64,000 nt of DNA, from assembly GCF_017255185.1 (NCBI RefSeq), contig NZ_JAFKCZ010000004.1:372001-436000 (forward strand). Reading direction: 5' to 3'. The position numbers and the translations under genes were made by a program. The notes beneath the pieces were generated by a model. It saw only the letters and a list, made by a program, of their open reading frames with translations. It did no database searches and had not been told where the DNA came from. This stretch comes from Parahaliea mediterranea (GTDB lineage Bacteria > Pseudomonadota > Gammaproteobacteria > Pseudomonadales > Halieaceae). Below are positions 43,638-52,122 of the stretch, in pieces; the first letter of the stretch is position 1; every line of letters starts with the position of its first letter.

Positions 43638-44372
43638 TCAGTGCTTGTCGACCAGGGCACGGATGGCCTCGATGGCGCGCACGCCCTCGAGGTTGTCTCC
43701 GTGCACGCACAGGGTGTCGGCGTCGAGGGGGAGTGTATTGCCGCCGGCGGTGGTCACCGTGCCCTCGCGCAGCAGTTGTTCCACCTGGGCCAGGGTGCGC
43801 TCGCGGTCGTGCACCGCGCCGGGTTTGCCGCGCGAGAGCAGGGCGCCGTCGTCGTCGTAGCAGCGGTCGGCGAAGGCCTCGAGCAGCAAGCCCTTGACGC
43901 CCGCCTCCTGCGCCTCGCGGCGGTGGGCCCGCGCATCCGGCGTGGCCAGCAGCATGAGCCGCAGGGGGCGGTGATAGGCCGCCACCGCGGCCATCACCGC
44001 CGCGCGAATCCCGGCGTCCGCCATCATCTGGTTGTACATGGCGCCGTGGGGTTTGACATAGTCCAGCTGTACTCCCTCGCTCATCGCCATGCCGTCCAGG
44101 GCCGATACCTGGTAAAGCACGGTGGCCACCAGTTCATCGTGACTGAGGTGCATGGGGCGACGGCCAAAGCCGGCCAGGTCGGGGTAGGCGGGGTGGGCGC
44201 CCACGCCGACGCCGTGCCTGGCGGCCAGGGCCAGGGTCCTGCGGATGGTCAGCGGGTCGCCGGCGTGAAAGCCACAGGCGACATTGGCCAGGTGAATATG
44301 CGGCATGACGTCGGCGTCCATGCCCATGGTCCAGCTGCCGTAGCTCTCGCCGAGGTCGCAATTCAGTAACAT
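43638..44372 (-). CDS. pxpA: 5-oxoprolinase subunit A (LamB/YcsF family)
   Basis: A 244-residue protein of the LamB/YcsF family. It opens LNCDLGESYGSWTMGMDADVMPHIH and continues ANVACGFHAGDPLTIRRTL near residues 30-48, GVGAHPAYPDLAGFGRR near 55-71, and YVKPHGAMYNQM near 105-116, all signature blocks. The C-terminal HGDNLEGVRAI lies near 224-234. PxpA is the probable 5-oxoproline-binding subunit of the ATP-dependent 5-oxoprolinase. Characterised complexes act on the L-isomer; the D-glutamate genes around it raise the question of D-isomer use. It follows the DUF1445 gene by 12 bases. Confidence 0.93.
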   Translation of the reverse strand: MLLNCDLGESYGSWTMGMDADVMPHIHLANVACGFHAGDPLTIRRTLALAARHGVGVGAHPAYPDLAGFGRRPMHLSHDELVATVLYQVSALDGMAMSEGVQLDYVKPHGAMYNQMMADAGIRAAVMAAVAAYHRPLRLMLLATPDARAHRREAQEAGVKGLLLEAFADRCYDDDGALLSRGKPGAVHDRERTLAQVEQLLREGTVTTAGGNTLPLDADTLCVHGDNLEGVRAIEAIRALVDKH

Positions 44373-44384
44373 CGATAATGCTCC

Positions 44385-45170
44385 CTACAGAACCGCCAGC
44401 CGGCTGTTGCGCAGATCGGTAACCAGCATGCAGCCGGGGCTGTGAGTGATCGCAAAGGGCGGTCGTGCGCGCTCCAGGGCCACCTGTGGCGTCACGCCGC
44501 AGGCCCAGAACAGCGGCAGTTCGTCATCGTCGACGCGCACCGCGTCGCCGTAGTCCGGCCGCGACAGGTCCTCGATACCGATCAGCGCGGGGTCGCCCAG
44601 GTGGACGGGCGCGCCGTGCACCGAGGGAAAGCGGGTGCAGATCTGCACCGCGCGGATGGCGTCGGCGGCCCGGAACGGACGCATGCTGACTACCATGTCG
44701 CCGCCGAAGGCGCCGGCCGGGTGGCAGGGGATGGTGGTGCGGTACATCGGTACATTGACTCCCTGGCTGACATTGCGCACTTCCAATCCGTCGGCCAACA
44801 GCGCTTCCTCGAAGGAAAACGAGCAGCCCAGTGCGAAGGTCACCAGATCGTCGCGCCAAAGCGAGGTAATGTCACTGACTTCCTCGGTCAGTTCCCCGTC
44901 GCGGAAAACACGATAGCTTGGCACGTCGCTGCGGATGTCGATATCCCCCAAAGGTGGTAGCGCGACGTCCCCGGGGGCATTGGCCATGCCCACCAGGGGG
45001 CAGGGGCGGGGATTGAGCTGGCAAAAGCGCAGGAAATCGCCGGCCCAGTCCGCGGGCAGGATGGCGAGGTTGCACTGTACGTAGCCGGGGGCCAGCCCCG
45101 AGGTATTGCCGGTGTGCAGGCCCTCGCGAATTCGCTGGCGCAACTGGGCGGGAGAAACGGTGTCTTGCAT
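44385..45170 (-). CDS. DUF1445 (UPF0317) protein, D-glutamate cyclase-like / putative hydro-lyase
   Basis: A 261-residue DUF1445 protein. Family landmarks are [22 protein letters not shown] near residues 25-46, NPRPCPLVG near 53-61, [16 protein letters not shown] near 76-91, and [14 protein letters not shown] near 111-124. [26 protein letters not shown] follows near 141-166, and [11 protein letters not shown] sits near the C-terminus. DUF1445 is the N-terminal domain of mammalian D-glutamate cyclase; bacterial members are often called putative hydro-lyases. As the first gene of the cluster it sets the pathway theme. The ATG at 45170 is 222 bases from the divergent acyl-CoA synthetase gene, so the cluster promoter should lie between 45171 and 45391. 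Confidence 0.9.
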   Translation of the reverse strand: MQDTVSPAQLRQRIREGLHTGNTSGLAPGYVQCNLAILPADWAGDFLRFCQLNPRPCPLVGMANAPGDVALPPLGDIDIRSDVPSYRVFRDGELTEEVSDITSLWRDDLVTFALGCSFSFEEALLADGLEVRNVSQGVNVPMYRTTIPCHPAGAFGGDMVVSMRPFRAADAIRAVQICTRFPSVHGAPVHLGDPALIGIEDLSRPDYGDAVRVDDDELPLFWACGVTPQVALERARPPFAITHSPGCMLVTDLRNSRLAVL

Positions 45171-45391
45171 GCTTTACCTCGTGCGATGCGCGTGAGCCCG
45201 ACATTCTAGTCGATTGCCCCGTGCTTCGACAGCGCGAGACAGGGGACGTTCGGTGGGCGACGCGGGGCTATCGGTTTCGATAGACGGTCGCTGGCGGGCG
45301 TTGCCACACGCTCGGCTTGCGCACTATAGTGGCTGTCATAAATGCACCGTAAACGCACCATAACAAGGCCCGGCCAAAGAGAGGATCGACC

Positions 45392-46960
45392 ATGCCCCAT
45401 CCCAGTGTGACCGCCCAAACCTACCCTCATAAGCCCGCGATCATCATGGGCGAGTCCGGCGAGATGGTGACCTACGGCCAGCTCGACGAGCGCAGCAACC
45501 AGGGCGCGCAGCTGTTTCGAGCCCTCGGGGTCGCCGCCGGTGAGCACATCGCCCTGCTGATGGAAAACAACCGCCAATTCCTGGAAATCTGCTGGGCCGC
45601 GCAACGCGCGGGCATTATCTATACGCCGATCAGCACCCATTTGCGGCGGGACGAGGCGGCCTACATCCTGGAAAACTGCGGCGCCCGGGTCTTTATTGGC
45701 TCGTGGCGGCTGCACGATGTGGCGCAACAACTGCGCGAGCGCGGCGGCGACCTCGCCGGCTGGTTCATGGTGGGCGGCGTCAGCGAGGGCTTCGAGTCCT
45801 GGGAAGAGGCCATTGACGCCCAGCCCGTCGAGCCGATTGCCGACCAGGGCAATGGCGTGGCCATGCTGTATTCCTCGGGCACCACGGGAAAGCCCAAGGG
45901 CGTTTTCGTGCCGCCCCACAGCGACGACGTACTGGCGGATATGCCCCTGGCCCAGAGCCTGGGACAGGCCTTCGGCTTCAGCGAGGAAACCGTCTACCTG
46001 TCGCCGGCGCCCCTCTACCACGCCGCGCCCCTGCACTACAACATGATGACCATTTTCCAGGGTGGCACCACGGTGGTGATGGAAAAGTTCGAGCCCGAGC
46101 GGGCGCTGGCGCTGATCGAGGAGCACCGGGCCACCCACAGCCAGTGGGTGCCGATCATGTTCATTCGCATGCTGAAGCTCCCCGAGGAGGTGCGCGCGCG
46201 CTACGACGTCAGCAGCATGCAGTTTGCCATTCACGCCGCCGCGCCCTGTCCCGTCGAGGTCAAGGAGAAGATGATCGAGTGGTGGGGCGAGGTAATCGTC
46301 GAGTACTACGCCGCCAGCGAGGGCATTGGTATCACCATCATCGACTCGGCGAACTGGCTGACCCACAAGGGGTCCGTGGGCCCCGCCCTGGTGGGGGAGG
46401 TTCACATCCTCGACGACGAGGGCAACGAATTGCCGCCGGGGGAGATCGGCACCGTGTATTTTTCCGGCGAGCAGGCCAAATTCGAGTACCACGGCGAGCC
46501 GGAGAAAACCGCCGGCGCCTACAACGACCGCGGTTGGGCCACCACCGGCGACGTGGGCTACCTGGACCGCGACGGTTACCTCTACCTCACCGACCGCAAG
46601 AATTTCATGATCATTTCCGGCGGCGTCAATATCTACCCGCAGGAGGTCGAGAACCTGCTGATTACCCACGACAAGGTGGCGGACGTGGCGGTGTTCGGGG
46701 TGCCCAACGAGGAGTTTGGCGAGGAAGTGAAGGCCGTGGTGCAGCCGATGAACTGGGTCGACGCCACCGACGAGGTGGCCATCGAGCTGCTGGAGTGGCT
46801 GCGCGAGCGCATTTCCCATATCAAGGTGCCGCGCTCGCTGGATTTTCACCGCGAGCTGCCGAGAATGGATAACGGCAAGATGTACAAAAAGCGCCTGGTG
46901 GAGCAGTACCGCGACGCCTCTTCCGCCGAAGAGCAGGAGAAGGGCGGGAAGCGCGACTAG
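45392..46960 (+). CDS. AMP-binding acyl-CoA synthetase
   Basis: A 522-residue ANL-superfamily ligase. The AMP/ATP-binding P-loop is AMLYSSGTTGKPKGVF near residues 155-170. EYYAASEGIGITI near 305-317 is motif A5, GWATTGDVGYLDRDGYLYLTDRKNFMIISGG near 380-410 holds the hinge, and the catalytic Lys is in LPRMDNGKMYKK near 490-501. It would activate a carboxylic acid to its CoA thioester; chain length cannot be read. The ATG has GAGG upstream. It is divergent from the D-amino-acid cluster and followed by the patatin-like phospholipase gene, suggesting lipid use. A decamer ACCGTAAACG upstream also occurs before the second acyl-CoA synthetase gene. Confidence 0.92.
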   Translation: MPHPSVTAQTYPHKPAIIMGESGEMVTYGQLDERSNQGAQLFRALGVAAGEHIALLMENNRQFLEICWAAQRAGIIYTPISTHLRRDEAAYILENCGARVFIGSWRLHDVAQQLRERGGDLAGWFMVGGVSEGFESWEEAIDAQPVEPIADQGNGVAMLYSSGTTGKPKGVFVPPHSDDVLADMPLAQSLGQAFGFSEETVYLSPAPLYHAAPLHYNMMTIFQGGTTVVMEKFEPERALALIEEHRATHSQWVPIMFIRMLKLPEEVRARYDVSSMQFAIHAAAPCPVEVKEKMIEWWGEVIVEYYAASEGIGITIIDSANWLTHKGSVGPALVGEVHILDDEGNELPPGEIGTVYFSGEQAKFEYHGEPEKTAGAYNDRGWATTGDVGYLDRDGYLYLTDRKNFMIISGGVNIYPQEVENLLITHDKVADVAVFGVPNEEFGEEVKAVVQPMNWVDATDEVAIELLEWLRERISHIKVPRSLDFHRELPRMDNGKMYKKRLVEQYRDASSAEEQEKGGKRD

Positions 46961-47088
46961 CCGCCCCCGCGCCCTTGGGTCTCGTTGACTTTTCGGTCGC
47001 GGTGTGCTCGGCGGTCTCGAGCCGAGGGTGCGTCCCCGGCCATATTTGCTTTATGCTGTAAACACGTCCCAGACACAGAGGTTTACCT

Positions 47089-48747
47089 GTGAAGAATACC
47101 CGCAAGCTCCGCAAGCTGGAGAAGCAGATGGACTGCGCCACCTCCTTCGACGAGTGGCGCGACGCCGCCATCGCGCACGACGAACTCTCCGGCACCAAGC
47201 GCTGGCGGGAGGTGGACCAGACCAGCCAGTACGACTACGCGCAAATTCGCATGCGCCTCGACCGCCTGCGCAGCCTGCGCGCGCGGCACGACCACCAGGG
47301 CCTGCTGTTCGCCCTGAATGAGGGCATCCACGGCAATATGGGGGGCATGGGGCGCAGCACCCTGTATCGCCGGGCCAAGTTCGGCACCAAGCACCTGATC
47401 GAGCAGTATATCGACGAGGTCAATGACGCCCTGCGCTTCCTGGCGGAGCTGAAGTCCGACGAGATCAGCACCCAGGACAAGCTGGATTTCTTCTACCGCT
47501 CCAATATCTGCTTCGGACGCTCCGCGCTGATGCTCAGCGGCGGCGGCGTGCTCGGTTTCTACCACATGGGCGTGGTGCGGGTGCTGTTGCAGCAGGGCCT
47601 GCTGCCGCGGGTGATTTCCGGTTCCAGCGCCGGCTCGCTGGTGGCCGGGGTGGTCGGTACCCACACCGACGCCGAGCTGGAACAGGTGTTCGACAGCACC
47701 AGCCTGCACTTCGAGGCGGAGCGCGAGGCGAGTGTGTTCTCGCGCATGTTCTTCGGCAGCAACCCGCAGATCGACGTGCGCGACCTCGAAACCATTATCG
47801 AGCGCCAGGTCCCGGACCTCACCTTCCAGGAAGCTTATGAGAAGACCGGCCGCCAGATCAGCATCACCGTGGCGCCGGCGGAGCAGCACCAGCGCTCGCG
47901 GCTGCTCAACGCGATCACCTCGCCCAACGTTTACGTGCGCTCGGCGGTGATGGCCTCCTGCGCGGTGCCGGGAGTGTTCCCGCCGGTGATGCTGATGGCC
48001 AAGAACGTGCACGGCGAGGCCCAGCCCTACCTGCCCACCCGCAAGTGGGTGGACGGCTCCATCGCCGACGACCTGCCGGCCAAGCGCCTGTCGCGGCTCT
48101 ACAGCACCAACCACTACATCGTGAGCATGGTCAATCCCATCGCCACGCCCTTCCTCAATCGCGATGGCCGGCGCGGCAAGCTGGCCTCGGCCCTGGGATC
48201 GCTGGGGATCGGCGTCGGCCGGGAGCTGCTGAATTTCTACCGCGGCATCGCGCAGAAACAGGGGGACAACTGGCCGCGTTTCAACCTGCTGCTGAACGGT
48301 ATTCACAGCCTGATGGACCAGGAGTACAGCGGCGATATCAATATCATTCCCAGCTTCCGCTGGTACAACCCCGCGAAAATTCTCTCCCACCTCTCCGAGA
48401 AGGAACTGCTGGCACTGGTCGAGGGGGGCGAGCACAGCACCTACCCCCACGTGGAAACCATCCGCGTGTGCACCAAGATCAGCCGCACCATGGAGGAGAT
48501 CCTGCACCGCTTCGAGTACGGCGACCTGCGGCCCACCGAGGCGGAATACCGCCGGCCGCGCAGCTCTCGCCGGCGGCCCCAGCCGACCCGCGCCGACCGC
48601 GAGGCCCAGCGCGAGCGCAGCGCCGAAGTGCCGCGGCGCAAGAGCACGCGCAAGAAATCGCCCGCCACCCGCGGGAAAAGCGCCGCGGCTGGCAAGAGCG
48701 CCGCGGCGGGTAAAAAAGCCGACAAGAGCAGCAGGGAAGCGGCTTGA
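47089..48747 (+). CDS. patatin-like phospholipase (DUF3336 type) with Lys/Ala-rich tail
   Basis: A 552-residue protein. An N-terminal DUF3336 helical domain (about 1-135) is followed by a patatin domain with the glycine-rich oxyanion loop ALMLSGGGVLGFYHMGVV near residues 145-162. The nucleophile elbow is VISGSSAGSLVAGVV near 177-191 (GXSXG) and the dyad Asp is in KWVDGSIADDLP near 319-330. This is the family of yeast Tgl3-5 lipases and related bacterial proteins; it should hydrolyse acylglycerols or phospholipids. The last 55 residues are very rich in Lys, Ala, Ser and Arg (RRKSTRKKSPATRGKS), disordered and basic. GTG 47089 has GAGG eight bases upstream. The acyl-CoA synthetase gene precedes it by about 130 bases. 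Confidence 0.92.
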   Translation: MKNTRKLRKLEKQMDCATSFDEWRDAAIAHDELSGTKRWREVDQTSQYDYAQIRMRLDRLRSLRARHDHQGLLFALNEGIHGNMGGMGRSTLYRRAKFGTKHLIEQYIDEVNDALRFLAELKSDEISTQDKLDFFYRSNICFGRSALMLSGGGVLGFYHMGVVRVLLQQGLLPRVISGSSAGSLVAGVVGTHTDAELEQVFDSTSLHFEAEREASVFSRMFFGSNPQIDVRDLETIIERQVPDLTFQEAYEKTGRQISITVAPAEQHQRSRLLNAITSPNVYVRSAVMASCAVPGVFPPVMLMAKNVHGEAQPYLPTRKWVDGSIADDLPAKRLSRLYSTNHYIVSMVNPIATPFLNRDGRRGKLASALGSLGIGVGRELLNFYRGIAQKQGDNWPRFNLLLNGIHSLMDQEYSGDINIIPSFRWYNPAKILSHLSEKELLALVEGGEHSTYPHVETIRVCTKISRTMEEILHRFEYGDLRPTEAEYRRPRSSRRRPQPTRADREAQRERSAEVPRRKSTRKKSPATRGKSAAAGKSAAAGKKADKSSREAA

Positions 48748-48760
48748 GGGGCTAATCCCG

Positions 48761-49164
48761 GTCGAATGAATTCGACCCTACAAGGTGGTTCCGCCCCCTT
48801 GTAGGGCGGAATTCATTCCGCCGCTTTTCAGAGGCGCGCGACGCGCTGGTCGAATGAATTCGACCCTACAGGGTGGTTTCGCCCCCTTGTAGGGCGGAAT
48901 TCATTCCGCCGCTTTTCAGAGGCGCGCGACGCGCTGGTCGAATGAATTCGACCCTACAGGGTGGTTTCGTCCCCTTGTAGGGCGGAATTCATTCCGCCGC
49001 TTTTCGGAGGCGCGCGACGCGCTGGTCGAATGAATTCGACCCTACAGGGTGGTTCCGCCCCCTTGTAGGGCGGAATTCATTCCGCCGCTTTTCAGAGGCG
49101 CGCGACGCGCGCTGGTCGAATGAATGACCCGAAAAGAGGGGCAGGCTCTCGACCCTGCAGGGTG
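48761..49164. repeat. 88-base tandem repeat array
   Basis: Copies begin at 48761, 48849, 48937, 49025 and 49115 (spacings 88, 88, 88, 90), the last partial. Each copy starts GTCGAATGAATTCGACCCTA and contains a large hairpin: CCCTACA.GG pairs with CC.TGTAGGG, and outer GAATTC halves flank it. GGCGGAATTCATTCCGCC is a near-palindrome. A GC-rich end, AGGCGCGCGACGCGCTG, closes the unit. Copies differ by only a few bases. The last copy is interrupted after GAATGAAT by about 23 bases and then resumes with TCGACCCTGCAGGGTG. There is no gene here; the array fills the space between the convergent patatin and phosphotransferase genes. It probably arose by duplication of one palindromic intergenic element. 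Confidence 0.92.
49128..49149 (+). repeat. 22-base sequence shared with element A
   Basis: The 22 bases starting CCCGAAAAGAGGGGC and ending AGGCTCT are identical to 34612-34633 inside structured element A. In both places they interrupt a sequence whose sister copy lacks them. Looser matches occur at 34725-34709 (minus strand, 14 of 17) and near 27092-27105. Confidence 0.8.
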
Positions 49165-49165
49165 C

Positions 49166-50185
49166 TTAGTCGATCAATTCCACCGCCATTGCCGACAGCG
49201 GGTGTACCAGGTTGCCGCGGCTGTCGGCCTCGGCGCTGGACGCGGTGCCGATCTCGGCGCGCTTGCGGATGCCCTGCACGATCGCCGCCAGGCGGAACAG
49301 GGAGAACGCCAGGTAGAAATTCCAGTTATCGATGCCGCTGCGGCCGGTGCGCTCGCAGTAGCGCGCGATGTACTCCTCGTCGGTGGGGATACCCATTGCC
49401 TTGCGGTCGACGCCGGCCAGGCCCTTCATGCTGCTGTCGCGCGGCAGCATCCAGGCCATGCACTGGTTGGCGAGGTCGGCCAGGGGGTGGCCCAGGGTCG
49501 ACAGTTCCCAGTCCAGCAGGGCGATAACCTCCGGCTTGTCCGGGTGGAACATCATATTGTCGAGACGGTAGTCGCCGTGTACCAGGCTCACCGTGCCGTC
49601 GTCCGCGGGCATGTTCGCGGGCAGCCAGTCGATCAGGGTCTCCATGGCTTCGATGCGCTCCATCTCCGAGGCCCGGTACTGCTTGGTCCAGCGACCCACC
49701 TGGCGCTCGAAATAGTTGCCCGGCTTGCCGTAGTCGGACAGTCCCACCGCGTCCACGTCGACATTGTGCAGGGCCGCCATGGTGCGGTTCATGGCGTCGT
49801 AATAGGCGGCGCGTTCGTCGTTGTCACGGGCCTCGGGGAGCAGGGGGTCCCAGAGAATACGGCCGTCCATGTACTCCATGACATAGAACATCGAACCGAT
49901 GACGCTCTCGTCCTCGCACAGGGCGTAGGTGCGCGGGACCGGCACGTCGGTGCCGCCCAGGGCGGTGATTACCCGGTACTCGCGATCCACCGCGTGGGCC
50001 GAGGGCAGCAGCTCGCCCGGTGGCTTGCGCCGCAGGACATAGGAGGTGCCGCCGGCGGTGAGCTTGAAGGTGGGGTTGGACTGCCCGCCGGCGAATTTCT
50101 CCGCGGTCAGCTCGCCGGAAAAACCGGGGACGTGCTCGCGCAGGTAGTCCGCAAGGCGCGAGATATCGAGTTGTTGTGTGCTCAT
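49166..50185 (-). CDS. phosphotransferase (APH family, ACAD10/11-like)
   Basis: A 339-residue kinase-fold protein of the aminoglycoside phosphotransferase/choline kinase superfamily. The nucleotide-binding Lys is in GTSYVLRRKPPGELLPSAHA near residues 47-66. The catalytic loop is LVHGDYRLDNMMFHP near 205-219 and the metal-binding Asp lies in ALLDWELSTLGHPLADLANQ near 226-245. The group matches the N-terminal domain of human ACAD10/11, which phosphorylates 4-hydroxyacyl-CoA before dehydration. Next to acyl-CoA synthetase genes the same type of role is likely; antibiotic resistance is not suggested. It is divergent from the second acyl-CoA synthetase gene. Confidence 0.9.
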   Translation of the reverse strand: MSTQQLDISRLADYLREHVPGFSGELTAEKFAGGQSNPTFKLTAGGTSYVLRRKPPGELLPSAHAVDREYRVITALGGTDVPVPRTYALCEDESVIGSMFYVMEYMDGRILWDPLLPEARDNDERAAYYDAMNRTMAALHNVDVDAVGLSDYGKPGNYFERQVGRWTKQYRASEMERIEAMETLIDWLPANMPADDGTVSLVHGDYRLDNMMFHPDKPEVIALLDWELSTLGHPLADLANQCMAWMLPRDSSMKGLAGVDRKAMGIPTDEEYIARYCERTGRSGIDNWNFYLAFSLFRLAAIVQGIRKRAEIGTASSAEADSRGNLVHPLSAMAVELID

Positions 50186-50385
50186 GCTGCTTCCTGGGGG
50201 TATGGGTGGAGATTATGACTCGGAACGCGGCGGTCAGTCTGTGGGCAGCCACGGGGGTGAACAATGACAAGGCCCGACAAAAAAATTGACCGTAAACGAC
50301 AGACGATTGTGCGTTATTGAGCACGCCCAACTCAAGGGTTATGCTGCCAGTCCACGCAGACTAATCAGTATAAACGGGGTGAATA

Positions 50386-52086
50386 GTGTATCCGGAACTC
50401 AAGGCAGCCTGGGCGGAATTGACCGCGCCCGGACAGATGTTCGAACTGGAAACGGTCACCGTTGGCGGCGCGCCCACGCGCAGTTATAAACACGCGCCGC
50501 CGTCGCTGCGGGAAGTGTGGCTGTCCTGCGCGGCCCACGGCGACGCGGATTACCTGGTGTTCCGCGACGAGCGCTGCAGCTACGCGCAGGCCCAGGAGTA
50601 CGTGGCCTCCATTGCCGCCTGGCTGCGCGAGCGCGGGGTGGCGCCCGGCGACCGGGTGGCCATCGCCATGCGCAATTACCCGGAGTGGATGCTCGGCTAC
50701 TGGGCCGTGACCGCGATGGGCGCCGTGGTGGTGGGCATGAACGCCTGGTGGGTGGCGGGCGAGATGCGCTACGCCCTGGACGACGCTGCGCCGAAGGTGC
50801 TGATCTGCGACCGCGAACGCCTGCAGCGCTTTGCCGAAATCCGCGAGCACTACCCGGAGCTGGCGGTGGCGGCGGTGCGCATGGAGGATCCGGTCCCCGA
50901 TTGGGCCACCGAGTGGATGGATGTGGTCAACACCGCGCCGGCGCTGCCGGAGGTGACCATCGCGCCGGACGACGACGCCTGTATTTTCTATACCTCCGGT
51001 ACCACCGGCCAGCCCAAGGGCGCGCGCCTGACCCACCGCGGTTGCGTGAACAACATCCTCAATCTGGCCTTTGTCAACGCCGTGCAGCCGCTGGCCCTGG
51101 CCAAGGCGGGCCTGCCTGGCGGGGAGGCCGCCGGGCAGGCGCCGGAGCCGCCGGTGTCGCTGCTGGCCACGCCGCTGTTCCACGTCACCGGCAACAACTG
51201 CGTGGCCCAGGCCACCACGTTGGCGGGGGGCAAGCTGGTGCACATGTACAAGTGGGACCCGTCCGAGGCCCTGGCCCTGATCGAGCGGGAGCGGGTCACG
51301 GTGTTCAACGCGGTGCCGATGATGGCCCGGGAGATCCTCGGCCACCCGGATTTCGCCCGCCGCGACACCGCGTCATTGAAAACCCTCGGTGGTGGTGGCG
51401 CCGCGCTGCAGCCCGATCTGGTGGCGAAGATCGACGCCAGCGGCGGCGCGCGGCCCAATACCGGCTACGGCATGACCGAGACCTGCGGCATCATCGCCGC
51501 CATCTCCTCGGCCTTCTTCGTCGGCAAGCCGGCCAGCGTGGGCCCGGCCATGCCCACCTTTGAAGCCAAGTGTGTCGACCCGGAAGGGCGCGGTCTGCCG
51601 GCGGGGGACGTCGGCGAGCTGTGGGTGCGCGGCGCGCCGGTGATCAAGGGCTACCTGAACCGCCCCGAGGCCACCGCCGAAGCCATCACCGACGGCTGGC
51701 TGCACACCGGCGATATCGCCTGGATCGACGACGACGGTTTTATCTACCTGGTGGACCGCGCCAAGGACATGGTGCTGCGCGGCGGCGAGAACGTGTACTG
51801 CGCGGAGGTGGAAAACGCCCTGTTCGCCCAGGACGGGGTGGCGGAGTGCGTGGTGTTCGCGGTGGCCGACGAGCGCCTGGGAGAGGAGGTGGGCGCGGCG
51901 GTCTACCTGCGCCCCGGGGCGGACTGCGACGCCACAACATTGCGCGCGCACTGCGCCGGGGTGCTTTCCCCCTACAAGGTGCCGCGCTACATCTGGCTGC
52001 TCGACGAGCCGATTCCGCGCAACGCCAACGGCAAGTTCCTCAAGCGCGAACTGCGTGAGTCCCTGCCGCTGGACGGGGCTGGATAG
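50386..52086 (+). CDS. AMP-binding acyl-CoA synthetase
   Basis: A 566-residue ANL ligase. Motifs: CIFYTSGTTGQPKGARLTHR near residues 198-217 (P-loop), GYGMTETCGII near 361-371 and LHTGDIAWIDDDGFIYLVDRAKDMVLRGGENV near 439-470. The catalytic Lys lies in PRNANGKFLKREL near 544-556. It resembles medium- or long-chain or aromatic acyl-CoA ligases. The GTG at 50386 follows a GGGG-type site and gives the full N-terminus (YPELKAAWAELTAPGQMFEL). It is divergent from the ACAD11-like phosphotransferase gene across 200 bases, and both probably feed beta-oxidation. It is convergent with fpr downstream. Confidence 0.92.
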   Translation: MYPELKAAWAELTAPGQMFELETVTVGGAPTRSYKHAPPSLREVWLSCAAHGDADYLVFRDERCSYAQAQEYVASIAAWLRERGVAPGDRVAIAMRNYPEWMLGYWAVTAMGAVVVGMNAWWVAGEMRYALDDAAPKVLICDRERLQRFAEIREHYPELAVAAVRMEDPVPDWATEWMDVVNTAPALPEVTIAPDDDACIFYTSGTTGQPKGARLTHRGCVNNILNLAFVNAVQPLALAKAGLPGGEAAGQAPEPPVSLLATPLFHVTGNNCVAQATTLAGGKLVHMYKWDPSEALALIERERVTVFNAVPMMAREILGHPDFARRDTASLKTLGGGGAALQPDLVAKIDASGGARPNTGYGMTETCGIIAAISSAFFVGKPASVGPAMPTFEAKCVDPEGRGLPAGDVGELWVRGAPVIKGYLNRPEATAEAITDGWLHTGDIAWIDDDGFIYLVDRAKDMVLRGGENVYCAEVENALFAQDGVAECVVFAVADERLGEEVGAAVYLRPGADCDATTLRAHCAGVLSPYKVPRYIWLLDEPIPRNANGKFLKRELRESLPLDGAG

Positions 52087-52122
52087 CCGGCGAAGGTCCG
52101 GCGAAGGGCCTGCGAGGGCCGC

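Noticed and set aside
45206-46849. 547-residue open frame on the minus strand opposite the acyl-CoA synthetase
   Set aside because: The plus-strand protein carries all ANL motifs; the minus frame is His/Gly-rich shadow caused by high GC content.
48761-49164. CRISPR array
   Set aside because: The 88-base units are contiguous with no unique spacers and no cas genes nearby.
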